This document shows, piece after piece, positions 26,809 through 37,315 of a stretch of DNA of 41,650 bases; within the stretch, counting starts at the first letter, position 1; each line of letters begins with the position of its first letter. The DNA comes from Lactifluus volemus. Its lineage: Eukaryota > Basidiomycota > Agaricomycetes > Russulales > Russulaceae. Position numbers and translations under genes: made by a program. The notes below the pieces were generated by a model, which made no database searches, was not told the origin of the DNA, and saw only the letters and a program-made list of their open reading frames with translations. Where the stretch lies: the NCBI GenBank assembly GCA_022376515.1, contig WTXI01000312.1, positions 1 through 41,650 of the forward strand. The letters are read 5' to 3'.

Positions 26809-28298
26809 ATGGATGGTCATTCCATAGGCTCAAATAGCAAAAACGTTGTTGCACATTACCGCAAGGAATTGTTTATTCAACAACGACCAGGTATGACTCA
26901 TCAAGTACAACCACGACGAAAGCTGAACTGTGTGGTGTAGGCCTGGTATTCCCACGAATCACAATCGAATCTCTCCCCGACGATGTCCTCCTAGAGACAT
27001 TTGATTTTTATCTCAGATACATATGGGATTGGGAGACACTGGTGCACGTATGCCGAAGATGGCGATTCGTCGTTTTTGCATCGCCAATCCGTCTCGATCT
27101 GCGACTTATTTGCACGGAGGGATCACCTGTGAGGAAGTCGTTGGATGTCTGGCCAGCATTTCCCCTCGTTCTCCGATTCTATACCGAGTCGCAATTGGAC
27201 AACTCGGGCGAAGACAGTTTCGACAACCTCGTTGCCGCATTGGAGCACTGTGATCGCGTACGCCAGATCGACATCACCAATCCAGCAGATTTTCTATGGA
27301 GGAAACTTCTCACGGCAATGGACGAGCCATTCACAGAATTGAGATCTCTTTGCTTTGACTCACTTGGTGAGGTGGTTCCTCTCCCCGATACATTCTTGAA
27401 CGGGTCCGCCCCGTGTCTACAAGATCTCGATCTTTCGTCATTCTCATTTCCGTCGCTGGCACGACTTCTCATGTCTACAAGCGACCTCACATATCTCCGT
27501 CTTGTCAATATACCTAATTCTGGGTACATCTCCCCCGAGACAATGGCCGCATGCCTGTCTGCGCTGCCAAAGCTCAAATTCCTCTGGATCCATTTCAAGT
27601 CCCCGACACCTCACCCTAAACGAAGGAACCGACCTGTACCGCCACAGACCCGGTTTGTCCTCCCCGCTCTCTCAAAGTTGAAATTCAAAGGTGTGAGCGA
27701 GTACCTGGAAGTCCTCGTGGCCCGAATGGATGCCCCTCTACTCGATAATTTCGCGATAAACTTCTTCCATCAGCTTGTATTTGACACCCCCCAAATTATT
27801 CGGTTCTTTGGTCATCTAGAGTCATTCAGGTCATCCAGTCTAGATTTGGTATTCAATTCTTACGAAGCCTCTATCTTTTTTTCCTCAAGTACGAGACGTT
27901 ATGCTCACTCGTGGCAAATCTACTGCAAAAGGTCCGACTGGCAAGTCTTTTCGTTAGCGCAAATATGCAGCCAGATTCGGCCCTTCCGCTCTAACGTGAA
28001 CGCTCTCACCATCGCATCCTGGTCACGTCCGGATCCTGACAACATGGATCCCACGTTATGGCTCCAACTTTTTCACTCATTTCCCTCTGTCCAGAGTCTT
28101 TCCATACACGTCGCGCTGGAACCGGTTATCGCAGCTGCTTTACAAGGGCTCACGGGGGAATCAGCCGCCGATGTGCTCCCCTCGCTACACAGCCTTTCCA
28201 TTATTGGGAATAAGTCAGACGAAGCTGCACCACATGATATACAATCATTCATCGCGGCCCGCCAGCACAGCGGCCGCCCGGTAGACTTAATCCGCTAG
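26809..28298 (+). CDS. F-box/LRR-like protein copy D (intact, two exons)
   Basis: Proposed join 26809-26890 and 26941-28298, 479 residues. Exon 1 begins MDGHSIGSNSKNVVAHYRKE; the 50-bp intron (26891-26940, GTATGA...GTAG) is in phase 1 like the other copies. The F-box reads LPDDVLLETFDFYLRYIWDWETLVHVCRRWRFVVF. The LRR-like remainder is open and ends FIAARQHSGRPVDLIR. It is the closest paralogue of B, including both flanks, so B and D derive from one block duplication. Role expected: SCF ubiquitin-ligase adaptor with an unknown target. The first ATG of the long open frame (27042) lies inside the F-box and is rejected as start. Confidence 0.85.
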
Positions 28299-29336
28299 AG
28301 GTGAGGACACCGTAAGGTCAGTGTGCCAGCTATTCTTTGTTGCAAGTCCCTCGAATCTATATTCTTTCACTTGTTCCCTTTCCTCCTACCATTTGTCCAT
28401 TATATTTCATCTGACAGCGATTCTGGACAGCACGTATGTCACCAACCCGTGCCTTATGGCCCATCTTATTCCTCAACGTCACAACCACTCAATAATACGC
28501 TGCAGGTTCAGTGCTACGTTACACTGGCCACTCTGGAATTCATGGATTCACGAAGGCACACAGGCCCGGAAGCATACAAACGGAGGGGCTAGGGAAACTT
28601 ACATTCTGAGCTGTGGCATGAAGGAGCAACGCGGGGACTATCACAAATGTAGTGTAACGGTATGAAAGGGAGGGGTAATCAACTTAATGAGACCAGGATG
28701 CAAGGAATGGCATAGTAATAGGGAAATGGGCTGTAAACTGAGGCGAAACGCGGCAGTGTGGTAAACATTAAACGAGACGAAGGAATCAGCGGGGTCATAA
28801 GAAGCATAAGGAGATACAGGGCACTCCAGAACCACCAGAGACACATGGGGTCGTCTTTTGGTTCACCGTGACCTGGAACTGAAGTGCCTGGAAGATCTGT
28901 AGGAAAAGGCAATATATTCTCACACCCAGGGTCGACTGTCCACTTTGTGTCTGAACAAGTTGACCGCGGAGTATAATGACGGTGTTGAGACCACCTTGAC
29001 CAGACGAAAGTTTTGCTTCCAGCTCAGGGCCACCGGCCCACGCGAGCGCGAGCGCGACGCGAAACAAGTTGTAAATCCCGCATCGAGATGTGTGTTACTG
29101 TGTGCTTTTCTTCCAGAAGGTTGCACGCCTCTCGCACACAAGCGTACCCCATATATGCGAGTTGTGCTAGATCTAGGATGTGCGTACCTTTCGCTCTTCC
29201 TTTGGGACCCACATACTGGCGCCGCAAGAAAGACGTTACAAGGAGTTTTCTTCAAGTTGGGTACTACTTGGGTGCTATATGCATGTAAAAATCGAAAAGT
29301 CTATGAAACGAACGTTCTTCCAATAGTGGTACTACA
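28299..29336. other. 3' flank of F-box D and of the Crinkler gene
   Basis: Duplicate of 3616-4500 up to about 29190, then unique. A plus-strand frame of 167 codons overlaps the 3' end of the Crinkler gene but has no motif and is not kept in the other copy. No gene is called. Confidence 0.55.
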
Positions 29337-31160
29337 TCAATCAAATATGTGGTCGAACATGGCGATATCGTGGTCGGATTTTATCAGCAGACCATCTGAT
29401 ACATCATCTGGCCGCCAAATATCGATTTTGTTGACGTTGATAGGATAGCACACGTGACCGATGATCCCTGACCAATCGAAGTCGACAAGCATGAGCCCCG
29501 GCTTGCCATCCTTCCTGACCATCATGTTGATATCTCGTACATCGCCGTGCACCAAGTTGGCATGATGAAGCTCGACCAATCGTGCTCTAATGTGTTCACG
29601 TTCATCTGCAGGCAGATTGTATTTGTCAAAGGGTTTGTATCCCTCATCGAGAGCGTCCATGATAACCATCTTCCATTTGGCACCGATGTCTTCGAAACCT
29701 CTCAGCTTCGGAGCGATACCCATTTCTGCACATTTCTCGTGAACCGCTTGTGAGTACCGACGTACGAACTTGATGCAAATCCTCTCCCCATTGTCGTTCT
29801 CCCCGATGAAAAGAAGCTTCGTCTCGTCAATCTGGCAGAGATACTCGAAGTTCACGGTGGTTTCGGTCTCGAGGGAGCGGTACGTGCGAGGATCTGGGAA
29901 TTGTGGGTCCAAGTTTTCGAGAAGTGCGTGGTTTTTCAGTGCATCGTAGCATTGTTCCAATGACCGAATAGCTGCCTTGAAGGCACCGAAATGACGAGCA
30001 AGAGATTCACGCATAGCCATGTCAGTGGAATGACAGAACAGAGGCCAGGTCGGAGTAAGAACTTGGGAATAGGGTCGGGTCGTCCATACAGCACCAGAAA
30101 AGCTAATTTGAGGTCCTGTGAACATTTGAACAAGTTATTATATAGCAAGGGAGAAAAGTAAGGTCTGACCGAAGACAGTGATCAGCAAGGATGGAAAGTT
30201 GAATTTCGGAAATTCTTGTGACTTCACGGCGGTAGAATGTGAATAATACAAAATGACCTGGGCGTGCGGCTCGGCACCTCTGCTACCAATCTCTTTCTTA
30301 ACCTCGATAATCGCAACAAGGTGACCGCTGATCTCAACAGCGCCATCGGTCGCGAAATGATGACCCTTGGAGGTTATCGTAGACGTGACGACTGGGATGC
30401 CATACCTCGTCAGAATATCACGCAACTCTGCCGCACGCGCATCCTTATCCTGGAAGAAATTAGACATCGCTCCCATCAATTCTAGAACGAGCATGTTGTC
30501 CTCCGCAATCGGCTGATAGTTCTCGCAATTGTCGAGGAACTGACGAAAGATGGGGTGCAGTAAGGTGACGGGAATTGGGGCATTGGCAGCAGTGGGTCTG
30601 CCGCACGCGATTGGGATTTGCTTCTTCTGGAACTTCGAAAAATGTGAAGGGATTCCCAGGCTTGAAGGACTCGTCGAAGGAAGCTTGGTGCTGAACCGCT
30701 GACGTTCCTTGAGCAGGTTAGCCACCGAGACAGGGGGGAACTCATTTTCTGCTGGCAACATTCATGCTTCCGTGGCTGAATTGGAGATACGGGTGCCCTC
30801 ACCAAGCGCGGGTACCTCAACAAGGATGTGGATGGATTCTTTGGATAAGTATTCATCCCCGAAAAGCTGAGAAATTCGCTGCCAGGCCTTGTTTAGGTGA
30901 ACAATGCGAGCGTCAGGACGATCAAACCGAATAGTTTTCAAAGTTTCTTCGAAGCTATCATCATCAGGGAGACCGAAATACTTCCAGAGTACGAGATCGC
31001 GGGCATCGACTTTATCGAGCATATGGGCATGTTTGTCTTTGATCAATTCCTTGAGTTTGGCAACGGTGTCATCGTCATCGATTTTAACCGGGACAACATG
31101 TTCATCCGGCTTATTATCAGGCCAGACAAGGCACATTAGCTTTGATTTCGCGCCAGACAT
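29337..31160 (-). CDS. Crinkler (CRN)-type protein: ubiquitin-like header + PD-(D/E)XK nuclease + kinase-like domain
   Basis: Proposed join 31160-30791, 30748-30170, 30115-29337 on the minus strand; total 1728 nt, 575 residues. Residues 1-120 match the Crinkler header: KLMCLVWPDNKPDEHVVPVKI, LVLWKYFGLPDD, IHILVEVPALGEG. Residues about 125-315 hold a restriction-endonuclease-like core: TDG (Asp near 258), then EVKKE (near 272-276) and AQVILYY. Residues 317-575 are kinase-like: ICIKF (Lys near 432), HGDVRDIN (506-513) and VDFDW in place of DFG (527-531). Intron 30116-30169 joins both exons in phase. Intron 30749-30790 is only 42 bp and removes an in-frame TGA; if it is not spliced the header is cut off. 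Fungal CRNs of this architecture are known, probably acting in nuclei; role here unknown. Confidence 0.8.
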
Positions 31161-31670
31161 TGCAGGATGGAATGGCGTAAAGAACTGAGGACGATTGACG
31201 GTGGCCCAATGTAGAAGTCGGTATGGAAATGGAGACTGGTGATTGTTGTTGGTTGTTGATCCGGTGGATGAAACCGATTTGCCAGCTCGGGCTCGGTGAC
31301 GAAGAAATACTACCCCACATCTGCCGATAGTTACTGTACCGACCATCAATACACATCCGTTTCTCCCCAGAAGAGAGTGACCGGTCTGGTCATGTGCGGT
31401 ACAAGTTTGCACGATTTGCCTCAAGTTATTCCTCAAGTTATGATAGCAGTCTACAAAATAAATCTGGTCCCTACCACATCACGCTCATTGTAGGATGGCA
31501 CACGGTTGCTCCTCACCGCGAGCATGATGTCAACTTGAAAGTTCACCGTGACTACCAAGCGCCCCGGAAAAAGCGTATAGAAGAAGGAAAGAGGTACAGC
31601 GCCGGAGATAGACCGTGCCAGTGTGTGGCGTGGTAACTTGAGTCAGGGACTCCCGTATCTCTCCCGCTGA
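31161..31670. other. Upstream region of the Crinkler gene, no gene
   Basis: Several short frames on both strands without motifs. It lies between two divergently read sequences (Crinkler leftward, F-box E rightward beyond the NAT9-like relic). No clear TATA box. Confidence 0.45.
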
Positions 31671-31739
31671 CTACTGGCAGCTTACACACGCGTCGACGAC
31701 CCGCATCTCGACTTGGTCAAAAATAGAGGGATGCAACGC

Positions 31740-32039
31740 TGTTGGCATGAAGAGGTTAGGACAGGGGTGAGTGACGGATGGGGTACTCCCGCACTCCTCT
31801 TCGAGTGTCAGCTCCTCGCTCACGGTGAGCTCGCGTAGTTCCGCGCTCTGCATCCATGCACGATATATATGTTTGTAGTCATGTTGATTCTGTAGGCACA
31901 ACGCCAATTCTGAATCTGCAGTGGATTGCATATCCCGATAAAGGGGAACTAGCTTAGGACGATGGTGTCTGAGTAGATCGGCATCGCTCCTCCGGCTGCC
32001 GGAGCCCGGGCCAGATAACGCCACAACAAGCGCTGGCAA
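31740..32039 (-). pseudogene. NAT9-like N-acetyltransferase fragment upstream of F-box E (longest copy)
   Basis: The minus frame reads KLVPLYRDM, then HDYKHIYRAWMQSAELRELTVSEELTLEEECG. The order fits the start of NAT9-like GNAT proteins (…VLVPY…YHEWMxSEELxxLTASEPLxLExEY). After this the similarity ends, and the acetyl-CoA site is missing. This is the best preserved of three scraps and shows that the NAT9-like piece is oriented head-to-head with the F-box genes. A related intact gene outside the window is possible. Confidence 0.5.
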
Positions 32040-32060
32040 TTGTACTCACCAGTCAACCTC

Positions 32061-33641
32061 ATGGATGGTTATTCCATAATCTCAAGCAGCAAAAGCATTC
32101 AAATTGTTGCACATCATGATCACCGAAATGGATTGCTTGTTCACCAAGGCCCAGGTAGTAAGACTCATCAGAACAACCAAAACGATTGCTGAGTTATATC
32201 GGGTGGCGTAGGTCCGGCGTTCCAACGAGTAACAATCGAGGTTCTCCCCGACGATGTCCTCCTAGACATATTCGATTTTTATCAATTGCTCATCAAAGAA
32301 TACGAAGATGAATTTGCCTGGACCTGGAATTGGCAGAAGTTGGTGCACGTATGCAGGAGATGGCGATACGTTGTTTTTGGATCGCCAATCCGTCTAAATC
32401 TGCAACTCCTTTGCAAGGAGGGCTCGCCTGTGATGAAACTGTTGGATGTCTGGCCACCGCTTCCACTTTCTATCCAATTCAATGGCGAGTATCTACTAGA
32501 CAACTACAGATACTGCTTCGACAACCTCATTGCTGCACTGGAACGTCGGGATCGCGTATGCCAGATTACTATCACCGATCCAATCGATTTTCTATTCTGG
32601 AATGGAATCTTCACGGCAATGGAGGGGCCATTTCCAGCGTTGAAATCTCTTTCGTTATATGCAACTGGTGAGACGCTTACTCTTCCAGATACGTTCTTGC
32701 ATGGATCCGCTCCGTGTCTACGACAACTCACGTTGCGCGCAATCGAACTTCCATCGTTGCCACAATTTCCTTTGTTTATAAGCGACCTTAGATCTCTCCA
32801 TCTTGAGAAGTTACCTATGTCAGGGCTAGAGACAATGGCTAGATGTCTATCTGCGCTGCCAAAGCTCAAAACTCTTTTCATCACTTTCAAATCCCCGATA
32901 TTTAACCCCCAAAGCGGAAACCGACCTGAACTGCCACAGATCCGGTTTGTTCTCCCCGCTCTCACTTTCTTGGAATTTCAGGGTGTCACCGAGGACCTGG
33001 AAGCGCTCGCGGCCCAAATCGAAGCCCCTGTACTGAAACAATTCAGGATATACTTCTTCCATCTACCTGGCGTTGCCTTTGACATCCCCCAAACCGTTCG
33101 TTTCTTTGGTCACCTAGAATGGTTCAGGTCATCCACCCTGTCCTTGAAATTCAGTCCGGCTTTGGGCACCTCCATCTTTTTTTCCTCAAATATGATGTCT
33201 GATTCCACGAGTCGTCACTGTCACATGTGGCATATCAAGTGCTTCGGGTTGGGTCGTCAAGTCATTTCTGTAGCACAGATATGCAGCCAGATTTTACCCT
33301 TCCGCTCTAGCGTGCAGTCGCTCATCATCAAATCCAGCGGATACTACTCAAAAGAGTCGAATAAATACATGACGGATCATGATCCCACGATATGGCTGCA
33401 ACTTTTTCACACCTTTCCCTCTGTCCGGACACTCTCAATACCCAACACTCTAGAGCCGTTCATCGCAGCTGCGTTACAAGGGCTCATGGGAAGATCAGTC
33501 ACCGAAGTATTCCCCTCTCTACACAGCCTCTCCATTGATGGGATTGGGTTAGACGAAACTGCACGACGAAGTGTAGAATCGTTTATCGCAGCCCGCCAGC
33601 GCAGCGGCCCCGCTGTAGCCGTCTCCTACAATCCGCGATAG
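32061..33641 (+). CDS. F-box/LRR-like protein copy E (intact, two exons)
   Basis: Proposed join 32061-32154 and 32212-33641, 507 residues. Exon 1 (MDGYSIISSSK…, 31 codons plus one base) and the phase-1 intron (32155-32211, GTAGTAAG...GTAG) match the family. The F-box reads LPDDVLLDIFDFYQ, an acidic insert (KEYEDEFAWTWNW), then QKLVHVCRRWRYVVF. The rest is LRR-like and ends LEPFIAAALQGLM…FIAARQRSGP. It is more divergent than A-D, so older than their block duplication. No frame break. Likely an SCF adaptor by family; substrate unknown. Confidence 0.85.
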
Positions 33642-34258
33642 CCTCACGCCCTCCTTGGTAGACTGCCCCACTCCTGATCCCCTTTTACTACCCATTTATC
33701 TGTAGTTTCATTCTGTATTTTGATCGCATCATCATCTTTGCGTCCATACTGAATGCGTTACAAATACTACCTACATCAACCACCAGAACCTACGAAATTG
33801 ATATGTATGATACGTATCTCCTGTGCGCACCCTGTGATGTTCAGACTCGTCTTAGATTTGCCTCTACTTGTCTTCTCACGATGAATGGAGTTTGGCTGTG
33901 CGACTCGAGCCAGAGTCTGAGTACGGCGGGACCAACGCGATGATCACCGATTGTGCTTCACGCTGCATCTTTTTTCCCCGTTTAACTGTAAGCAGATAAG
34001 TGAATAGATGCAAACCAGTGAGTATGCTGGAGTATTATCAGGCGGAGCGGACATGTTGAGGACTCTGCTTGTAACTTGGGTTACCCGAATCGCGTCGTCA
34101 TCCGTGATTGGATGCTGTCACGTGACGTATATTTGTTGGGGTCAAAGAGACGTCGGCTGCGCCCAAATGACCTCAATCCATTGAGTTGTCAGTTTACAAA
34201 CTCCCTTTACTACCCACCACCACCACCACCACCACACCACCACACCAACCGAGGCCAG
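33642..34258. other. Intergenic region between F-box E and the NmrA/SDR-like gene
   Basis: No gene. It contains a likely promoter near 34117-34136 and a CCA-rich tract at 34215-34245. Confidence 0.55.
34117..34136 (+). promoter_or_regulatory. Palindromic GTCACGTGAC box with TATA-like sequence
   Basis: GTCACGTGAC (34117-34126) is a perfect E-box palindrome of the type bound by bHLH factors; GTATATTTG follows. It lies about 130 bp before the ATG at 34259. Function is inferred. Confidence 0.45.
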
Positions 34259-34915
34259 ATGCGCATCGTCGTACTCGGCGCCACCGGTCCCACCGGCATC
34301 CTACTCATCGAAGAAGCGCTCGCGACAAAACGTCACACCATCGTCGTCTACGCGCGCAGCCCAAACAAACTACCCGCGCACCTACACAAGCACCCAGACT
34401 TGACGATCTCCCAGGGCACGCTCGAAGATACCGAGTCTCTCGACGCAGCGTTGACGGGTGCACACGCCGTACTGAGCGCGCTCGGCCCGGCATTCGGGAA
34501 CCCTTCGGGCACGCCGATCGCGCGCGGTTACGGCGTAGTGTTAGCTTCGATGAGACGTAAGGGAGTCAAACGTCTCATCGCGCTCGGCACAACTAGCATC
34601 AAGGATGAGAAGGATCGATGGAGCGTGGTCTATTCGGGTTTCGTCGCCGCCGTCGCGATCGGTGCGCATTCGGCCTATCAGGATATCGTCGCGGTCGGAG
34701 AGGTCATTCGTGCGTGCGACGATATTGAGTGGACGATCGTTCGCGTGCCGGTGTTGAAGAATGAGACGAATAGGGAGGTGCGCGTGGGGTATGTCGGGGA
34801 TGGGAAAGCTGGGTCTAGGTATACGCTGGCCAGGTTGGGTTTTGCGGCGTTTGTGCTGCAGGAATTGGAGAAGGGCGAGTGGATAAGGTGTGCGCCGCTT
34901 ATTACTTCCGCGTAG
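34259..34915 (+). CDS. NAD(P)-binding NmrA/SDR-like protein
   Basis: Intronless, 218 residues from MRIVVLGATGPTG. The GATGPTG dinucleotide-binding loop (residues 7-13) sits right after the first beta strand, and the pattern continues as in atypical short-chain dehydrogenases of the NmrA/NAD(P)-binding group (GTLEDTESLDAALTGAHAVLSALG; RLIALGTTSI; WTIVRVPVL). An upstream ATG at 34076 would add 61 residues including a CCA-encoded proline/histidine run and is rejected. Such proteins act as oxidoreductases or NAD(P) sensors in the cytosol; the substrate is not predictable. GC-rich codon use and lack of nearby repeats suggest an ordinary core gene. Confidence 0.85.
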   Translation: MRIVVLGATGPTGILLIEEALATKRHTIVVYARSPNKLPAHLHKHPDLTISQGTLEDTESLDAALTGAHAVLSALGPAFGNPSGTPIARGYGVVLASMRRKGVKRLIALGTTSIKDEKDRWSVVYSGFVAAVAIGAHSAYQDIVAVGEVIRACDDIEWTIVRVPVLKNETNREVRVGYVGDGKAGSRYTLARLGFAAFVLQELEKGEWIRCAPLITSA

Positions 34916-35186
34916 AGGTTTCCCTCCGTACAGAGATGAAAGGTCTTTGTCCATTATCATGATCACGATATTGTTAACTACGGCATGTTCAATTTCGCTC
35001 GTGTGCCTGCCAGAGGTGCTCTTTTCGCGGATAGAAACCGATCCGCTGTCCCCATTCACACGGAAACAAGCTATTCGGTCGTAGAAGAGGTATTCGGGTC
35101 CTTGCAGATCCACTCATATTGATTGCCATTCCTGCAATTAACCCTGTCCGCGGGTTGACTCTGAACTCAATGCCATTCCTCCGTAT

Positions 35187-35940
35187 TCAGTACTCAGTGC
35201 GCAGCGTCTCCATGGCAGGCGGATAAGTCTCAGGCGACGAGAAGATCATAAAATAGCAGCGATCGCAACTCATACTGTACAAATGGTAAAACCGCGGATG
35301 CCCCAAGTCTTGTACAAACGTCCTTGTGCCTGCATTGGCACTCCATTTCCGCAAGTCTGGCCGGCACACGCGCAAAATCATGACCCTAAAAAAAAATGAG
35401 GTAAGAGGACAAGGCTTCTACGGGTGATTCGCCAAGGACGAGAGAAGAAAAAGGAACATTACTCACTAGACGCTTCGCATCAAGCGCGCGCAATTACTGT
35501 CGCCGAGACTTGGGCGGACCCCAAGCCATATTTTCATCTTCGAGCATCTCGGCAAACTCTGGGATTTTTGACTAGAACGATAAGAAACATTCAACACCGT
35601 GTTTCCTTCCCTCTGAGTGGAGGAATGGATGCCTACCTTTCGGTTCTGGGGCTGACACAAAACGATTGTTGTTACTTGTCATATAGAAGGGTGAAGGCTA
35701 TTGGGGGACTCACTGGCGAGGCGACTAATGTTAGTGAAGATGCCACACTGGATGAATCGGATGAGAAAATTCTCGTCGAACTGAGGCCAACGGACTGCCG
35801 CTTCTGGGGGGAGAGATGAACAAAACTTCCGGAACTACGGGCTGCGCTGACCTTGTTAATGAAGGATACACCTTTCAAAAATGACATGTTGGATGGCGAG
35901 GACAAGGGCTTGGCGATAAAACTGGTATGTATGTTGAGGG
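35187..35940 (-). other. Coding-like region of unresolved structure (strand uncertain)
   Basis: Minus-strand pieces read like exons: PELRKFCSSLPPEAAVRWPQ…FLIRFIQCGIFTN (about 35845-35725), IPEFAEMLEDENMAWGPPKS (about 35570-35510) and, after a TTTTTTTTTAG acceptor at 35390, ARVPARLAEMECQ or VMILRVCRPDLRK depending on frame. The plus strand also has open stretches, such as PELRAALTLLMKDTPFKNDMLDGEDKGLAIKL ending in a GTATGT. I could not build one consistent gene on either strand. A short multi-exon gene or a relic is likely; the family is not recognised. Confidence 0.25.
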
Positions 35941-36585
35941 TATATTGTCACGGTTGGTGATGAAGAGCACTATTCGTGGTGTGTGTAGCAGAAACTTTTG
36001 CTTTGCTGCGAAAAAAAGGGTAGATGTAGATGGGGGAGAAAAAAAGAATTGAGGGGTTAAGGGTGAGGAATATAAAGTGTTACAATTAAACGATTGTGGG
36101 AGAGGACAAATGACTGATCGGCGCGTGTGCACCGATGTTCCGTTACCCCACGGTGGGGTTACGCCGCTACGGTGCTCTACTGCTTCCGCGCCCCGCCATC
36201 GGTTAATACTACGCCGCACGCATTGAAAGGTCCTCGTCAATGACCTGCCATGAAATGTACAAATCCAAAGTGTGCCACCATCTACTATAGTATGTAGCTT
36301 CGAGTTCCGAGACGCCACCGCACATAGTATACAAGTTGAAACAGTCACTGTAGCATGTGGCGCGGGTATAATTGGCTGCCGCACACTCAGAATGCTGCAA
36401 CAACGCGGGGTACTCGTGACCACAGTCGCGTTCTAAACTAGTGGCCGTACCAGTGGCCCGTGCAAATATGGTACAAACTTGCAGCGGAGACTCGGATCAT
36501 GACAAACATTCATTATAACAGGTACTTACTACAATGGCAGTGTCAAAAATGAAACTTGGCGCGTGTAATATGGTTCGGGCTCGGA
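35941..36585. other. Intergenic, no gene recognised
   Basis: A minus open frame of 182 codons (35875-36423) has no motif and a composition unlike a protein. Purine-rich stretch near 36010-36060. Nothing else is seen. Confidence 0.45.
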
Positions 36586-37145
36586 TCAGTTCCGGGGCTC
36601 CGAGTCCCTCTTCTTCGCCTTGGATGCCACCTATGCCACCACACAAAAATGTTTAGTTGTATGGTCAGTGGCGCAGGCGTAATGGATTTACCTCGGATGC
36701 TTTTTCCGCCGCCGAATTTGACCTCTACGAGCGTGACATGAGCACGAATCGAGCTCAACACAAGACGCTCACCTTCTTCACCTTCTCGGATGCAGACTTT
36801 GCATTACCCACCACCTTGTCTTTGGTAGCGTCTACGATAATATCAACATTTAACGGATGAACGATCCTCGCGCAGTCGATTGTCCGAACCAAAAGTCTGC
36901 TTCGTCTTCTCTGTGACTTGCTCGCCGGCCTCAATCGCGGATGCAAGTCCCTGGCCAACTGACTTGTTGATCTATGCGCCAAAATTAGCGTTGGCTAAAC
37001 AGGTACGAGGTTGTATACACACCTTGTCAGCGGTTTCAGTCAGGGTTTTCGAGGCGATCGGAGACGCGTGAAGCCATCGGGCTGATGAGGCGTGGGCGAT
37101 AGTGGCGGCACGCATTGTAGTTCCTGAGATTACGCGTTGGAACAT
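36586..37145 (-). CDS. Small helical LEA-like protein, possibly mitochondrial (five exons)
   Basis: Proposed minus-strand join 37145-37023, 36971-36890, 36831-36773, 36724-36692, 36630-36586; 342 nt, 113 residues, all junctions GT...AG and in phase. The N-terminus MFQRVISGTTMRAATIAHASSARWLHASP is basic, lacks acidic residues and looks like a mitochondrial presequence. The rest is Lys/Ala/Glu-rich amphipathic helix (TLTETADKINKSVGQGLASA, EKTKQTF, KDKVVGNAKSASEKVKK, AAEKASE), as in LEA-type stress-protective proteins. A role in stress tolerance is family inference. It lies 170 bp behind the CofD-like gene on the same strand. Confidence 0.65.
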
Positions 37146-37264
37146 GTTGGTACGGATTCAAAGAGCATTTCTTTCATTTTTCCATAAATGTATGCCGCTG
37201 AGTGATTATGACGATGCTTGCATTTAGGAGCTTTATGACATCACCACACCCTTGCTTTGAATGT

Positions 37265-37270
37265 CACGTG
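37265..37270. promoter_or_regulatory. CACGTG E-box upstream of the LEA-like gene
   Basis: CACGTG about 120 bp before the ATG at 37145; the same hexamer occurs upstream of the NmrA/SDR-like gene. A TATATGA-like box is near 37300. Confidence 0.3.
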
Positions 37271-37315
37271 CCATCGCCCGCCAAAGTCGATCCGATCTCA
37301 TATAGATTCTCGGGT

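Noticed and set aside
28945..29448. 167-codon plus-strand frame overlapping the Crinkler 3' end
   Set aside because: Overlaps the kinase-like exon antisense, no motif, not conserved in the related flank at 4260-4500.
29337..33641. Crinkler and F-box genes as one functional system
   Set aside because: They are neighbours only; no shared promoter, fusion or conserved pairing can be shown from one window.
35875..36423. 182-codon minus frame
   Set aside because: No domain, unusual composition, no splice support; left as intergenic.
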